Below are positions 16,158 through 26,440 of a DNA stretch of 64,000 nt, in pieces; position 1 is the stretch's first letter; every line of letters begins with the position of its first letter. A program made the translations under genes and the position numbers. This DNA is from Arthrobacter livingstonensis. GTDB lineage: Bacteria > Actinomycetota > Actinomycetes > Actinomycetales > Micrococcaceae. The stretch lies in the NCBI RefSeq assembly GCF_003219815.1, contig NZ_QJVD01000008.1, forward strand, positions 1 through 64,000, in the 5' to 3' direction. Under the pieces are notes generated by a model, which was not told where the DNA came from, did not search any database, and saw only the letters and a list, made by a program, of their open reading frames with translations.

Positions 16158-18797
16158 CTAGTCCGTGGGCAGCTCGAAAGCCTCCTGCATGGCCTCGGGG
16201 ATGGGGGCGGAATCGGTGGACGGTGCCGGGAGCGCGGCCGCAGCGGCAGATTCCGGGGCAGCGGAGCGGGCGCCAGGCACGGGCGCGGGGCCGTCCGGGG
16301 CGCCGCCGTCAAGGCTGGGCCCCACCAGGTCGATGGCGGCGGACAGGGCCACGCCGGAGCCGTCCCGGTGGCCGTGCTCCACGGGCAGGGCACGCACCAC
16401 GCCGGTGGCGGTGGACGCCTTGGCGGGTCCGTGGCCGGCCCAGGCGACGGTCAGCCTGTCCTCGCCCTTGAGGAACCTGTGTGCCCGGACGCCTCCGGTC
16501 GCACGTCCCTTCGCCGGGTACTCGGAGAGCGCGGTGACCTTGGCACTGCCCGACGGCGTGCCGGGCAGGGCGTCCTGCCCGCCGGCAACGGTGACCACCA
16601 CAGCCTCGGTGTCGGTGGGGGAGACCGCGGTGAAGCTGAGCACGGCGTCGCCGGCGCCCAGCTTGATTCCGGCCATGCCCCCGGCCGTCCGGCCCTGCGG
16701 GCGGACACCTCCGGCGCTGTAGCGCAGCAGCTGGGCGCGCTGGGTGATGAACACCAGGTCGTCGCTGTCCGCGGCAACCGCGGCGCCCACCACCGTGTCC
16801 CTGGGCTTGAGGGAGATGTACTCCCATTCGTCCCGGTTCAGGGGATATTCGGGCGTGACCCGCTTGACCACTCCGGCAGCGGTGCCCACCGCAAAAGTGG
16901 CGTTCAGCGGGACAAAGCCCACCAGGCTCTCTCCCTTGCCCAGCGTGATGAACTCCTTGGCGGCAACGCCGCCGGCCAGGTTGGGCAGGGCGTTGGTGGG
17001 CGGCAGCACGGGCATATCCACCACCTGCAGCCGCAGCATCCGGCCCAGCGACGTCAGCGCGCCAATTTCGGACCGCGCAGTGCTTTTCAGCACGGAGGAG
17101 AAGACATCGTGCCGCCCGCGCGCGCCGGTATCCGCCAGCGGTTCGGCGTTGGAGGTGCGGGCGATCTGGCCGGAGGAGCTCAGCAGCACCCAGCAGGGGT
17201 CGTCGGCAATTTCCAGGGCCAGCGGCGCCAGACCGCCCTTGCCCGCCGGACCGCCCGCGGCCAGGGCCTTCGCGACAGACGGGGCCATGGCCTCCGATTC
17301 CAGCAGCACGGTGCGGCGCGGGGTGGCGTACTTGGCCGCCACTTCACCGAGTTCATCGGAAACGAGCTGGTGCAGCAGCTCCTTCGAGGCCAGGATCGCT
17401 TCGAGGGCCGCGATGTCGCGGTGGAGTTCGTCGCGCTCGGCTTCCAGTTCCACCATGGAGAAGCGGGTGAGCCGGCGCAGCTGCAGGTCCAGAATGTAGT
17501 TGGCCTGGATTTCGGAGAGGTCGTATATGGCCATGAGGCGTTCGCGCGCGGCTGCCACCTCGTCGGAGGTGCGGATGACCTGGATGACCTCGTCGATGTC
17601 CACGATGGCCAGCAGCATGCCCTCCACAAGGTGCAGGCGGTCCTGCTTTTTGCCCAGGCGGAACGCCGTGCGGCGGCGCACCACGTCGATGCGGTGGGCA
17701 AGGAAGACCTGCAGCAGCTCCACCAGGCCCAGGGTTTGCGGCTGCCCGTCGACGAGGCAGACGTTGTTGATGCCGAAGGAGTCCTCCATGGGCGTGTAGC
17801 GGTACAGCTGGGCCATGACGGCGGCCGGGTTGAAGCCGTTCTTGACCTCGATGACCAACCGCAGCCCGTGCTTGCGGTCAGTCAGGTCCACCAGGTCGGA
17901 GATGCCGACAAGTTTCTTGGCGTTGATGGCGTCCTTGATCTTTTCAACCACCTTCTCCGGTCCCACCAGGTACGGCAGTTCCGTGACCACGAGTCCCACC
18001 CGCCGGGGGGAGAGCTGCTCGACGGCGATCTTGGCGCGTGTTTTGAAGGAGCCCCGGCCCGTGGCGTAGGCGTCGCGGATGCCCGCCAGTCCCACAATCC
18101 GGCCGCCGGAGGGCAGGTCCGGGCCCGGCACGTACGCCATGATGTCCTCGAGGGTGGCGTCCGGGTTGGTGATCAGGTGCCGGGTCGCGGCGATGACTTC
18201 CCCGAGGTTGTGCGGTGCCATGTTGGTGGCCATGCCCACGGCGATGCCGCTGGCGCCATTGACCAAAAGGTTCGGGAAGGCCGCGGGCAGCACGGACGGC
18301 TGCGTCATCTCGTTGTCGTAGCTGGGTACAAAGTCCACCACGTCTTCGCCCAGGTTGCCCGTCAGCTCCAGGGCCGCGGCGGCCATCCGGGCCTCGGTGT
18401 AACGGGGGGCCGCCGGGCCGTCGTCGAGGGAGCCAAAGTTTCCGTGGCCGTCAATGAGCGGCAGGCGCAGGGAGAAGTCCTGGGCCATGCGCACCATGGT
18501 GTCGTAGATGGCTGTGTCGCCGTGCGGGTGAAGCTTGCCCATGACCTCGCCCACCACCCGGGCGCTCTTGACGTGGCCCTTTTCGGGGCGCAGGCCCATC
18601 TCGCTCATCATGTACAGGATGCGCCGCTGCACCGGCTTGAGTCCGTCGCGGGCATCCGGCAGCGCACGCGAATAAATCACCGAATAGGCGTACTCCAGGA
18701 AGGAGCCTTCCATTTCACTGGAAACATCAATCTCAACAATATTTTCGGTGAAGTTGCCGGTGGTGTCATCGTCTACAGGGGGTTGGCGCTTGGCCAT
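16158..18797 (-). CDS. parC: DNA topoisomerase IV subunit A (ParC/GyrA family)
   Basis: This is the DNA-cleaving subunit of the type IIA topoisomerase whose ATPase subunit is encoded at 4.2-6.4 kb. The 879-residue protein starts with an acidic leader, then [46 protein letters not shown], and the active-site Tyr in [12 protein letters not shown] long coiled tower region and a C-terminal beta-propeller DNA-wrapping domain follow, with an Ala-rich tail. The ATG at 18797 (MAKRQPP) is the conserved start; the frame extends further upstream, but into the divergent Pat-like gene. Separation of parE and parC by the cyd cluster is notable. gyrA elsewhere in the genome is assumed. Confidence 0.9.
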   Translation of the reverse strand: MAKRQPPVDDDTTGNFTENIVEIDVSSEMEGSFLEYAYSVIYSRALPDARDGLKPVQRRILYMMSEMGLRPEKGHVKSARVVGEVMGKLHPHGDTAIYDTMVRMAQDFSLRLPLIDGHGNFGSLDDGPAAPRYTEARMAAAALELTGNLGEDVVDFVPSYDNEMTQPSVLPAAFPNLLVNGASGIAVGMATNMAPHNLGEVIAATRHLITNPDATLEDIMAYVPGPDLPSGGRIVGLAGIRDAYATGRGSFKTRAKIAVEQLSPRRVGLVVTELPYLVGPEKVVEKIKDAINAKKLVGISDLVDLTDRKHGLRLVIEVKNGFNPAAVMAQLYRYTPMEDSFGINNVCLVDGQPQTLGLVELLQVFLAHRIDVVRRRTAFRLGKKQDRLHLVEGMLLAIVDIDEVIQVIRTSDEVAAARERLMAIYDLSEIQANYILDLQLRRLTRFSMVELEAERDELHRDIAALEAILASKELLHQLVSDELGEVAAKYATPRRTVLLESEAMAPSVAKALAAGGPAGKGGLAPLALEIADDPCWVLLSSSGQIARTSNAEPLADTGARGRHDVFSSVLKSTARSEIGALTSLGRMLRLQVVDMPVLPPTNALPNLAGGVAAKEFITLGKGESLVGFVPLNATFAVGTAAGVVKRVTPEYPLNRDEWEYISLKPRDTVVGAAVAADSDDLVFITQRAQLLRYSAGGVRPQGRTAGGMAGIKLGAGDAVLSFTAVSPTDTEAVVVTVAGGQDALPGTPSGSAKVTALSEYPAKGRATGGVRAHRFLKGEDRLTVAWAGHGPAKASTATGVVRALPVEHGHRDGSGVALSAAIDLVGPSLDGGAPDGPAPVPGARSAAPESAAAAALPAPSTDSAPIPEAMQEAFELPTD

Positions 18798-18879
18798 GGC
18801 GGCGAGGGTTCCTATTCGTGTGGCGGGTATTGCAGCACGGCACAGCCCGTGAAGGCGAACATGTCGGTACAGTGATTCT

Positions 18880-21555
18880 ATGGTGAAGCCAGAGCCCGCA
18901 CCCGTATATCCGGCACATTGGGAGGCCGATGTCGTGCTGCGTGACGGCGGAACCGGGCATTTGAGGCCCATGACCCCCGCCGACGCCGACGCCGTGCAGG
19001 TCTTCCACATGGCGCAGTCGCAAAACTCCATCTACCTCCGCTTTTTCACCTACAAGTCCAAGCTGACGCCCAAGGAGCTGCGCCGCTTCACGGAACTGGA
19101 CTACCGGGACAGGGTGGCTTTCGTCATCACCCACCGGGAACGGATCATTGGCATTGGCCGCTACGACCGCCTGGACAACCCCGCCGAGGCCGAGGTGGCC
19201 TTCAACGTCTCCGACGCCGACCAGGGCCGCGGACTGGGCTCCATTCTGCTCGAACACCTCGCCGCGGCAGCCCGCGAAAACGGGATCGACAGGTTCACCG
19301 CCGAGGTGCTGCCGGAAAACCGCAAGATGATGCAGGTCTTCTCCGAGGCCGGCTATGAGGTCCACCGCCACTTCGACGACGGGGTGGTCTCCCTGGCCTT
19401 CGACATCGACCCCACCGAGAAGTCCCGCGCCGTCATGGCGTCCCGGGAACACCGGGCCGAGGCGCGCAGCGTTGCCGCACTGGTGGCGCCGGCCTCCGTG
19501 GCAGTCATCGGCGCCAGCCGTGTGTGGGGGAGCATCGGCCGGCAGCTGCTCGAACACGTGGTGGAAGGTGGTTTTGCCGGGGCTGTCCACGCCGTCAACA
19601 AGGAGGCACTGGAGGTCTCCGGCATGATGCCCTACGCCTCCATTGCCGAGGTGCCCGGCCCCGTGGACCTGGCAGTCATCGCCGTCTCCTACGAACAGCT
19701 TGCCTCCGTTGTAGCCGAATGTGGTGACGCTGGAGTGAAGGGACTGGTCATTGCCACTTCGGGCTTTGCCGACGACGGCGCCGCCGGCCTGGTGCGGCAG
19801 AGGGCGCTGGTGCGCCTGGCCCGGGCGAACGGCATGCGGCTGGTGGGCCCTGCGTCGCTCGGACTGGCCAATACCGATCCGTCGGTCTCGCTGAACGCGT
19901 CCATGGCCCCGGAACTGCCCCTGCGCGGAGGGCTCGGCGTCTTTAGCCAGTCCGCCGCCCTGGGAGTGTCGCTGTATGCGTCGCTGAACCGCCGGGAGGT
20001 GGGACTCTCCACCGTGCTGTCCGCAGGCAATCGGGCCGATGTCTCCGGCAACGACCTCATGCAGTTCTGGGAGGACGACCCCAACACCACTGCCTGCGGG
20101 CTGTACCTGGAATCCATTGGCAACCCCCGCAAGTTTTCACGCATCTCCCGCCGCCTGGCCCGCAACAAGCCGGTGATCGTCGCAAAGTCAGACACCATGG
20201 GGCTGCGCCTGCCACCTGGCCACGCCGTTCGCACGACGCAGGCACCGTCGGGTGCCCTGGACGCCATGCTCCGCCAGTCCGGCGTTATCCGGGTCAACAC
20301 CCTTGAGGAACTGGCCGACGTCGCACAGATTGTGACGGGCCAGCCGCTGCCCCGGGGGCCCGGCCTGGCCATCTTCAGCAACTCCCTGGCCATGGGCGCA
20401 GTGGTGGCGGACTCCGCCGAACAGCAGGGACTCACGGTCGCCGCCGTGGCGGCTAATCTGGTCCTGGACATCGGCCAGTCCCGGGCCCTGCCCCTGCTCA
20501 GGCGCACGGTCGGCGAGGCCCTGGCCCGATCCGGCGTCGACTCCGCCATTGTCACGCTGCTTCCCGTTGCCGGGCTCACCGTGGACAGCATTGCCGCAAC
20601 GCTCATGGCCTGCTCCGAGGAGGCCGGCAAGCCGGTGGTGGCGGCATTTACCGGGATCGTGGACACCCGCATCCGCGTTGACCGCCAGCTGGCGGGCGGG
20701 CTGCCGTGCTACTCCAGCCCCGGCACCGCCGTGGCCGCCCTGGCCGCCGTGACCCGCTACGCGCAGTGGCTGACCACGGAAGCAACCAGCTTCGACCCGC
20801 CGGCCGGCGTGGACACGGAAGCGGTGGAGGGGTTGTTGGACCTCTGGTTGGAGGACGTCTCCGGGGCGGAACTGCTCACCCTGGACCCCGCCCGCACCCG
20901 CGAGCTGCTGGGACACTACGGCATCAGCGTGCTTGAGTCCGCCCCTTTCACCACCGATGACGAGGCGGTGGCCGCCGCAGGGAGGCTGGGGTGGCCAGTT
21001 GCCATCAAGACCCTGGACAACGCGCTGCGGCACCGCCTGGACCTGGGCGGGGTGCGCATCAACATCGAAAATGACGCGTCCCTGCGCCGAAACATCGCCC
21101 AAATGCGCAAGCTGCTCGAACCCTACGGGACAAGCAGCCTGGAGGTGCAGAGCATGGCGGAAGTGGGCCAGTCCTGCACGCTGCGCGCCATCGAGGACCC
21201 GCTGCTTGGCCCGGTGGTCTCCTTCGGCCTCTCCGGCGACGCCGTGAACCTGCTGGACGACTGGGCGCACCGTGTGCCCCCTCTGTCCACGGGTGACGCG
21301 GCGGAACTCGTCCGGTCCCCGCGGGCGGCCGTGAAGCTGTTTGGCTATGCGGGCCTGCCCGCCGGAAACGTGGCGGCGCTCGAGGACCTGGTGGCCCGCG
21401 TGGGGCTGCTCAAGGACGAGCACCCGGAAATTGCGTGGCTGGAATTCAACCCGGTGCTGGTGGGGCCCACACAGGTGAGCGTGATCGCCGTCGAGCTGCG
21501 CATTGGCAACCCGGCCCAGCGCACCGACAGCGCGCGGCGGGCCATGATCTCCTAG
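18880..21555 (+). CDS. Pat-type protein acetyltransferase: GNAT fused to NDP-forming acyl-CoA synthetase domains
   Basis: 891 residues. An N-terminal GNAT domain (about 20-180, with [20 protein letters not shown]) is followed by a CoA-binding Rossmann domain ([20 protein letters not shown]), a succinyl-CoA-ligase-like domain and a C-terminal ATP-grasp domain (about 660-880). This is the architecture of protein lysine acetyltransferases of the Pat/PatZ kind, though actinobacterial Pat enzymes vary in layout. The segment that carries the phosphorylated His in active ADP-forming synthetases (usually HTGAL) reads PSGAL here, so synthetase activity is probably lost and the domain is regulatory. 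TACAGT at 18868-18873 lies 6 nt before the ATG, suggesting leaderless expression, divergent from parC. Confidence 0.88.
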   Translation: MVKPEPAPVYPAHWEADVVLRDGGTGHLRPMTPADADAVQVFHMAQSQNSIYLRFFTYKSKLTPKELRRFTELDYRDRVAFVITHRERIIGIGRYDRLDNPAEAEVAFNVSDADQGRGLGSILLEHLAAAARENGIDRFTAEVLPENRKMMQVFSEAGYEVHRHFDDGVVSLAFDIDPTEKSRAVMASREHRAEARSVAALVAPASVAVIGASRVWGSIGRQLLEHVVEGGFAGAVHAVNKEALEVSGMMPYASIAEVPGPVDLAVIAVSYEQLASVVAECGDAGVKGLVIATSGFADDGAAGLVRQRALVRLARANGMRLVGPASLGLANTDPSVSLNASMAPELPLRGGLGVFSQSAALGVSLYASLNRREVGLSTVLSAGNRADVSGNDLMQFWEDDPNTTACGLYLESIGNPRKFSRISRRLARNKPVIVAKSDTMGLRLPPGHAVRTTQAPSGALDAMLRQSGVIRVNTLEELADVAQIVTGQPLPRGPGLAIFSNSLAMGAVVADSAEQQGLTVAAVAANLVLDIGQSRALPLLRRTVGEALARSGVDSAIVTLLPVAGLTVDSIAATLMACSEEAGKPVVAAFTGIVDTRIRVDRQLAGGLPCYSSPGTAVAALAAVTRYAQWLTTEATSFDPPAGVDTEAVEGLLDLWLEDVSGAELLTLDPARTRELLGHYGISVLESAPFTTDDEAVAAAGRLGWPVAIKTLDNALRHRLDLGGVRINIENDASLRRNIAQMRKLLEPYGTSSLEVQSMAEVGQSCTLRAIEDPLLGPVVSFGLSGDAVNLLDDWAHRVPPLSTGDAAELVRSPRAAVKLFGYAGLPAGNVAALEDLVARVGLLKDEHPEIAWLEFNPVLVGPTQVSVIAVELRIGNPAQRTDSARRAMIS

Positions 21556-21595
21556 CCGGTTCGCAACGCCTGCCCCAAAGTGCGAAAATGGGGGA

Positions 21596-22270
21596 ATGAA
21601 CACCTTCGGCGCCGGAGCCCCGGCCAACACCACAGGCCGCGATCTCGCATCCACACTTCAGCGGGCGGGTTTTTACCCGCGGCTGGTGCAGGACGTGGTC
21701 AACGACGCAATGGACGGGCAGGAATGCCTGGCCCACCTGGTTCATCTGGAAACCCACTTTGACCGCACCGAGGTGCACAGGCACATCACCGTTCTGGTGC
21801 TGACGGAGGAAATGCTGGTCATTACCCACGTCGATGACCAACAGCTGGACGACGCCGGTGAACAGGTGGTGGCGCAGGTCTCCACCGAGTCCGTGCCCGT
21901 GGGCCAGATCCGCTCGGTGGTGCTCAGTTACATTTACGCCCAGCCGCAAGACTACAAGCCCTCCGATCCCGCCCGTGAACTCACCGTGGCCATTGCCTGG
22001 TCCGGCGGGCAGCGCGTGGACGTGGGCCCGGCGGCGTGCGGGGACCCCAGCTGCGACGCCGACCACGGCTACACGGGCACCATCGCCCAGGAGGACATCG
22101 CCCTGCGCATCAGCGCTGAGGCGGAGGGGCTGCAGGCCGTGGCGGACGCCAAGGCGTTTGCCCGCGCGCTGCGCGCCGTTAGCACCGCCTCGCCCATGCA
22201 CACGGCGCCCCAGGCCTCCAAGTTCCCGGTGCTGGGCCAGCGTCTGGGCCGCAACCACTACCGGCGCTGA
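21596..22270 (+). CDS. DUF5998 family protein
   Basis: A 224-residue soluble protein conserved in actinobacteria. It opens with an amphipathic segment (LASTLQRAGFYPRLVQDVVNDA). A beta-rich middle follows, with the repeated HITVLVLTEEMLVITHVDD pattern and a CGDPSCDADHGYTG stretch holding two Cys. The start ATG has GGGGG about 4 nt upstream. The next gene, a phosphodiesterase, starts 5 bp after its stop, so the two are likely co-expressed. Function unknown. Confidence 0.82.
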   Translation: MNTFGAGAPANTTGRDLASTLQRAGFYPRLVQDVVNDAMDGQECLAHLVHLETHFDRTEVHRHITVLVLTEEMLVITHVDDQQLDDAGEQVVAQVSTESVPVGQIRSVVLSYIYAQPQDYKPSDPARELTVAIAWSGGQRVDVGPAACGDPSCDADHGYTGTIAQEDIALRISAEAEGLQAVADAKAFARALRAVSTASPMHTAPQASKFPVLGQRLGRNHYRR

Positions 22271-22275
22271 CGGCT

Positions 22276-23568
22276 GTGACGCCATCTGACATCACCGAGG
22301 CCGACACAACCGAGCCCGAGATCACCGAGGCCGCAGCGGCGAACCCGCTGTCCCTGCCGAACCAGCCGCCGCTCCCCGCCGCACCCGCCTACGGGAGCAA
22401 CACGATCGCGGACGTGCTCACGAGTGCCGCTGCGACCATGGGTGACGCGCGGTTCGCCAATGTCCTCAGGCTGCCGGCCGCCAAGCGGGTGGTGGTGGTG
22501 CTGGTGGACGGCTTGGGCAAGGCGCTGCTGAAACAAAAGGCCGGTCACGCCCCCTTCCTGCGCGGCGTCATGGCCGGTGACACCGGTGGCGAACATCCCC
22601 GAACCCTCCACGCGGCTTTCCCCAGCACCACGGCGACGTCCCTGGCCAGCCTGGGCACCGGCGTCGTGCCCGGGCAGCACGGCATGCTCGGCTACGACGT
22701 CCTGGACCCCGGCCAGGACAAGGTGGTGAACCTGCTGGGCAACTGGGACCCCGGTGTGGACCCGCTGCGCTGGCAGCCGTTCCCCACCGTGTTCGAACAG
22801 CTGGCCGGCCACCTGCCCACGGCCACCGTCAGCCTGCCCAAGTTTGAGCACTCGCCCATGACGCTGGCGGCCCTGCGCGGCAGCCGCTTTCTCGGCGCCA
22901 CGTCCCCGCAGGCCCGCATTGAGCTCGCGGCCGAAATACTTGCCGCCCATCCGGAGCTGCTCCTGTACCTGTACTGGAGCGAGCTGGACAAGGCCGGGCA
23001 CGGGCACGGCGCCGATTCAGCCCAGTGGGAGCACCAGCTGGAGGAGCTCGATGCCGCCATGGGGCGCCTCGCCGCCACCGTCCCCGCGGACACCTTGATT
23101 CTGCTGACAGCCGACCACGGCATGGTGGATGTGCCCCGTTCCGCCCGCATCGACTATTCCCAATTCCCCGAGCTGGTGGCCGGCGTCCGCCACACCGCGG
23201 GGGAGCCTCGCATGGTCCACCTGTACCTGGAGCCCGACGCCGGGACCCCCGTCCGTGACGCCCTGGTGGCTGCGTGGCTGGACCGGTTTGGGACCAAGGC
23301 GTGGGTGCTCACCCGTGAACAGGCCGTGAACGCGGGCTGGTTTGGCGAGGTGCGCACCGAAGCGGCCGGACGGATTGGCGACGTGCTGGTCGTGGCCCGG
23401 GAGTCCGTCGCGTTTTACGACCTGCGGCGGGTGCGCCCGCAGGCCATCGACGTGGTGGGCCAGCACGGCTCCATCACGAAGGCTGAACGCGAGGTCCCGC
23501 TGCTGCGCATCCCGGTTTCTGCGCGTCCCGCCAATGCCCGCGGCGCGAAGGCCGGACAGCGGGGATAG
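22276..23568 (+). CDS. alkaline-phosphatase-superfamily phosphodiesterase / nucleotide pyrophosphatase
   Basis: 430 residues of the type I phosphodiesterase/NPP fold. The first metal Asp lies in VVVVLVDGLGKALL, the nucleophile Thr in AAFPSTTATSLASLGTG, then LYWSELDKAGHGHG and LILLTADHGMVDVP supply the remaining metal ligands. These are the hydrolase residues of enzymes that cleave phosphodiesters or pyrophosphates in nucleotides. No signal peptide is evident, so it is probably cytoplasmic. The start is GTG 22276 without a clear Shine-Dalgarno sequence, consistent with coupling to the DUF5998 gene 5 bp upstream. The Ala/Glu/Pro-rich N-terminal 35 residues are poorly conserved. The physiological substrate is unknown. 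Confidence 0.86.
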   Translation: MTPSDITEADTTEPEITEAAAANPLSLPNQPPLPAAPAYGSNTIADVLTSAAATMGDARFANVLRLPAAKRVVVVLVDGLGKALLKQKAGHAPFLRGVMAGDTGGEHPRTLHAAFPSTTATSLASLGTGVVPGQHGMLGYDVLDPGQDKVVNLLGNWDPGVDPLRWQPFPTVFEQLAGHLPTATVSLPKFEHSPMTLAALRGSRFLGATSPQARIELAAEILAAHPELLLYLYWSELDKAGHGHGADSAQWEHQLEELDAAMGRLAATVPADTLILLTADHGMVDVPRSARIDYSQFPELVAGVRHTAGEPRMVHLYLEPDAGTPVRDALVAAWLDRFGTKAWVLTREQAVNAGWFGEVRTEAAGRIGDVLVVARESVAFYDLRRVRPQAIDVVGQHGSITKAEREVPLLRIPVSARPANARGAKAGQRG

Positions 23569-23776
23569 CGCACCGTTGTCCGCCGGTGCGGGAGCAGCGT
23601 TGTGAAATACGAAAATTGTGCCTTTCACCCCGGCCCCAGTTACGGCAGCGACGTGGATGGCCGACCATCTCGAAGTCGCTATCCATGGTTCTGACGTGAT
23701 GCAGGCGTTTTGCTTGGCCACGGTTGGCAGGTTCGCCGCCTGGTGGGCGTGCCGTGAAGCCGTCAGGGTGTGCGGC

Positions 23777-23887
23777 AGGGGGCATTGTGGTCATTCGCTG
23801 CCGTTGCGGGCACCCCTGGTGGTTGCGGGGGGTGGTTACCACCATTCGCGCACGGTGTACCGGGGGCGAATGACCACGGCTGCCCCC
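23777..23887. repeat. long imperfect inverted repeat with a nested palindrome
   Basis: GGGGCA...TGGTCATTCGC at about 23777-23797 pairs with GCGAATGACCA...TGCCCC at about 23867-23887. Within the loop GGTGGT-T-ACCACC (23831-23843) is a 13-bp inverted repeat, and CATTCGC near 23842 can pair with GCGAATG near 23868 as an alternative stem. It could be a structured RNA, a protein-binding site or the trace of a small mobile element; the sequence does not decide. Confidence 0.5.
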
Positions 23888-24210
23888 TGGTTCCAAAAAG
23901 AACGGCGTCTGATCGTTTTCTGGTCCGGATCCGGCGCCAATGGGGGGGTGTGGAACCAAGCCGGGGCCCCGTCATCACGACCGCTGCCTGGATAGCCATC
24001 TATCTCCCATCCCAGCAGGCCCCGGCACACGAGCATTACCGACAACCGGGAAGGGGCCGCCCCGGGTCCCGGGCTGCGGTTGAGCTGGTGTTAGCCGCGG
24101 CAGATGCGTTTCGGCTGGTGTCAGCCACCAAAAGGTCGTTGTAACTACCGATTCAACGTCCAACACCAGCCCCAACGTCAGCACACCCCGGAAGCCGCTG
24201 AGGCTGCCCC

Positions 24211-24250
24211 GGTGCGGTGCGGTGCGGTGCGGTGCGGTGCGGTGCGGTGC
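24211..24250. repeat. (GGTGC)8 pentanucleotide microsatellite
   Basis: Eight uninterrupted GGTGC units lie about 75 bp beyond the sepH stop codon. The tract is outside any supported gene. Confidence 0.95.
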
Positions 24251-24323
24251 GTCGTGGTGTGCGGTGCCAGAGATGCGGTGCCCGACTGGTGGACAGCCCC
24301 TTGGCCCAAATTTCGGCTGTGGG

Positions 24324-25757
24324 TCAGTCGCCCTTCGTGCCGAACACGATCTCGTCCCAGCTGGGAACGCTTGAGCGCTTGGGCTTGCCGGAGGCCTTCC
24401 GTTCCAGGCGGGCGGCGACTTCACTGTCCGAGGGGCCCGGTTCTGCCGACTCTGTGGCGGGCTGCTGGGCGGCGGGTGCCTGCGGTGCGGCCGTATCCAC
24501 ACCGTGTTCGCGGGCGCTGCGGCGCAGGGACGGCGCCCCGGAGACGGTGATCTCACGGGTATCGGTGCTGACTTCGCCAACGCCCACGGCGTGCTGATCC
24601 TCATCGTCGCCGTGCAGCTTTGGTGCCAGCGACAGGAACGGGATGGCGCGCAGCCGGCTCCTGCCATGGGCGGCCCCCGTGACCGGCAGCCCGTTCGAGG
24701 CATCCGCGGTGGGGGCGTCAACGGCGTCGTCAGTGTCCTGTTCGGGCTCCCCGTCGGCAAGGCCGTCGGGGGCTTCCCCCGCGTCCGGGCCTTCGGTGCC
24801 GGGGTGGTCCTGCCCGTCGCGGGGGTGCGCGGCGGGAACGTGGGTGCCGAGCATGGCGGCGAGTTCGTCGTCGCCGTCCTCGTCAAGGCCCAGGCGCTGC
24901 CCGCGGCGCGAACGCAGCATGTCCAGCAGGCCTCCGCCCGCATTTTCTTCCCCGGAGTCGCCGTCTGCCCCGGCGTCCTCGTCGTTATCTGCCCCGGTGC
25001 CCTCGGCGTTAATGGAAGCGACCGAAGCAGTAGCGGGCGCCCCGTCACCGGTTTCCTCGTCGGAGGTATCGGCTTCAAAGTCAAAGGGGCGGTCCGCGAC
25101 GGCGCTGAGCCGGCGCTCCGGCACGGGGCCGTCCACTGGCTCCATCTCACTGAGCTGCTGCGCCCAGCGGTTCGCGTTGTGGAGGGACTTTCGTCCCGTG
25201 TGGAAGGTCCACCGGGCGGGGGCCGGCTCGCCAATGCTGCTCGCGGCCCATTCATTGCCGGGTTCAAAATCCGCGGTTACGGTCCAGGTGCCGTCATGGA
25301 CGCGCCAAGCGTCCCAGCGGAGCGTGCGGGGGTCGATCCCAAAGGCTGCCAGGCGGTGCATGACCATCTCGCCGAGGGTGGCCGGGTTGTCGCCAAAGGC
25401 CGAACGGTAGCCGTCGCTGGCGGGCGTTGCGGTGGATACCTCCACCTTGCGCGCCATCTGGGCCACGTGCTCGCGCTCGGCCAGCACCGGGCCTTCGTAG
25501 CGGCGGACCTGCTCCAACGACATTCCGGAGTGCTCGGCCACGTCGGCAGCGGTGGCGCCGCCACGGATCTGCGCCTGGATCTCGCGTGGGGACATCCTGG
25601 CCGGCGTCCCTCCACCCGGCGACGCCCTGCGGGCCGAACGGGTGGTTGCCATGCGCAGTGCTTCATCAATGGGCAGCAGGTAAATTTCGCCGCCGGGTCC
25701 ACTGAGTAGCAGGTGTCCGCCATCGTCATGCACACCTACCAAACGTAGATCCGCCAT
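24324..25757 (-). CDS. sepH: SepH-type cell division protein (DUF3071)
   Basis: SepH is an actinobacterial division protein that binds FtsZ and promotes ring assembly. The 477-residue protein has the N-terminal DUF3071 domain (1 to about 170): MADLRLVGVHDDGGHLLLSG, a helix-turn-helix-like MSPREIQAQIRGGATAADVAEHSG, then AERE..AQMARKVEVS. A long acidic, low-complexity linker follows, then the conserved C-terminal SSVPSWDEIVFGTKGD. The start ATG at 25757 has GGAGGG 4 nt upstream and is preferred to an in-frame codon at 25769. It diverges from the DUF4193 gene across 334 bp, which hold the promoters and no other recognised feature. Confidence 0.92.
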   Translation of the reverse strand: MADLRLVGVHDDGGHLLLSGPGGEIYLLPIDEALRMATTRSARRASPGGGTPARMSPREIQAQIRGGATAADVAEHSGMSLEQVRRYEGPVLAEREHVAQMARKVEVSTATPASDGYRSAFGDNPATLGEMVMHRLAAFGIDPRTLRWDAWRVHDGTWTVTADFEPGNEWAASSIGEPAPARWTFHTGRKSLHNANRWAQQLSEMEPVDGPVPERRLSAVADRPFDFEADTSDEETGDGAPATASVASINAEGTGADNDEDAGADGDSGEENAGGGLLDMLRSRRGQRLGLDEDGDDELAAMLGTHVPAAHPRDGQDHPGTEGPDAGEAPDGLADGEPEQDTDDAVDAPTADASNGLPVTGAAHGRSRLRAIPFLSLAPKLHGDDEDQHAVGVGEVSTDTREITVSGAPSLRRSAREHGVDTAAPQAPAAQQPATESAEPGPSDSEVAARLERKASGKPKRSSVPSWDEIVFGTKGD

Positions 25758-26091
25758 GCTGCCCTCCAAAGTCGACTGGTTTCACTTCGAAACTGTGCCA
25801 CCGAACGCAGGATTTTCCTACTACCCGGGCAGGCGTGGCGTGAATGCTTCACAAAATCATGTCAGGTTTTTTGTGCGGCAGTTGCGCGCTGCGGGGGACG
25901 CCACCCGGATGCGCTACGCCCACCGCGAACGCGGGCATATTTGGTCCCGGCCCTGACGTTCCCACCTTAGGGTGATTGGCAGTGTTTGGAGCTGGGGATC
26001 CGGGCACAATGCATGCCATCCCCCCGGCAAGGGTATGGCTGCAACGGTATGACTGCATGGGCATGACGAACGGGAATTGGTGAGGGAAAAA

Positions 26092-26391
26092 ATGGCCACG
26101 GATTACGACGCGCCGCGCAAGAACGACGACGAACGTGACGGCAATGTGCTCGAAACACTGGAGGTACGGCCTTCCGGGCAGTCCGCAACAGTCATCGACC
26201 TGGACGAGGCGGAGCTGGCGGACAGCTATGAGCTCCCCGGTGGTGACCTGTCCGGGGAGGAACTGGCCGTGGAGGTGCTCCCGGCGCAGGCAGATGAATT
26301 TACCTGTTCATCCTGTTTCCTGGTCAGGCACCGCTCCCAGCTGGCCCGTGAAAACGACGGCCTGATGTATTGCCGGGACTGCGAGGGCTAG
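26092..26391 (+). CDS. DUF4193 small zinc-ribbon protein
   Basis: A 99-residue acidic protein conserved across actinobacteria (orthologue of Rv2699c in M. tuberculosis by family and context). It begins MATDYDAPRKND and ends in a zinc ribbon with Cys72/Cys75 (TCSSC) and Cys94/Cys97 (YCRDC). The ATG at 26092 has GAGGGA 4-9 nt upstream; a GTG at 26077 is less likely. Convergent with the DUF3093 gene. Function unknown. Confidence 0.9.
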   Translation: MATDYDAPRKNDDERDGNVLETLEVRPSGQSATVIDLDEAELADSYELPGGDLSGEELAVEVLPAQADEFTCSSCFLVRHRSQLARENDGLMYCRDCEG

Positions 26392-26440
26392 CACCCTGCG
26401 GTTCCCGCGGACGGTCCGGGCCGGCGAGCCGTGGTTGCAG

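Larger units (their letters stand above)
23569..24323. other. 755-bp non-coding region with hairpins and a pentanucleotide tract
   Basis: No convincing gene is visible in either direction. The ORFs that cross it have no recognisable domain and lack ribosome-binding sites. It contains the large imperfect hairpin at about 23777-23887, the small palindrome at 23831-23843 inside it, and the (GGTGC)8 tract at 24211-24250 near the 3' end of sepH. Confidence 0.6.

Noticed and set aside
15858-18875. A 1005-codon + strand ORF running through the minisatellite and opposite the topoisomerase A gene
   Set aside because: It is antisense to a clearly conserved gene. The repeat period of 48 is divisible by three, which keeps frames open. 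There is no domain and no ribosome-binding site.
23474-23995. ORFs on either strand in the region after the phosphodiesterase gene
   Set aside because: Their products have no recognisable domain, low-complexity Pro/Arg composition and no start signal; they follow from GC-rich frame openness.
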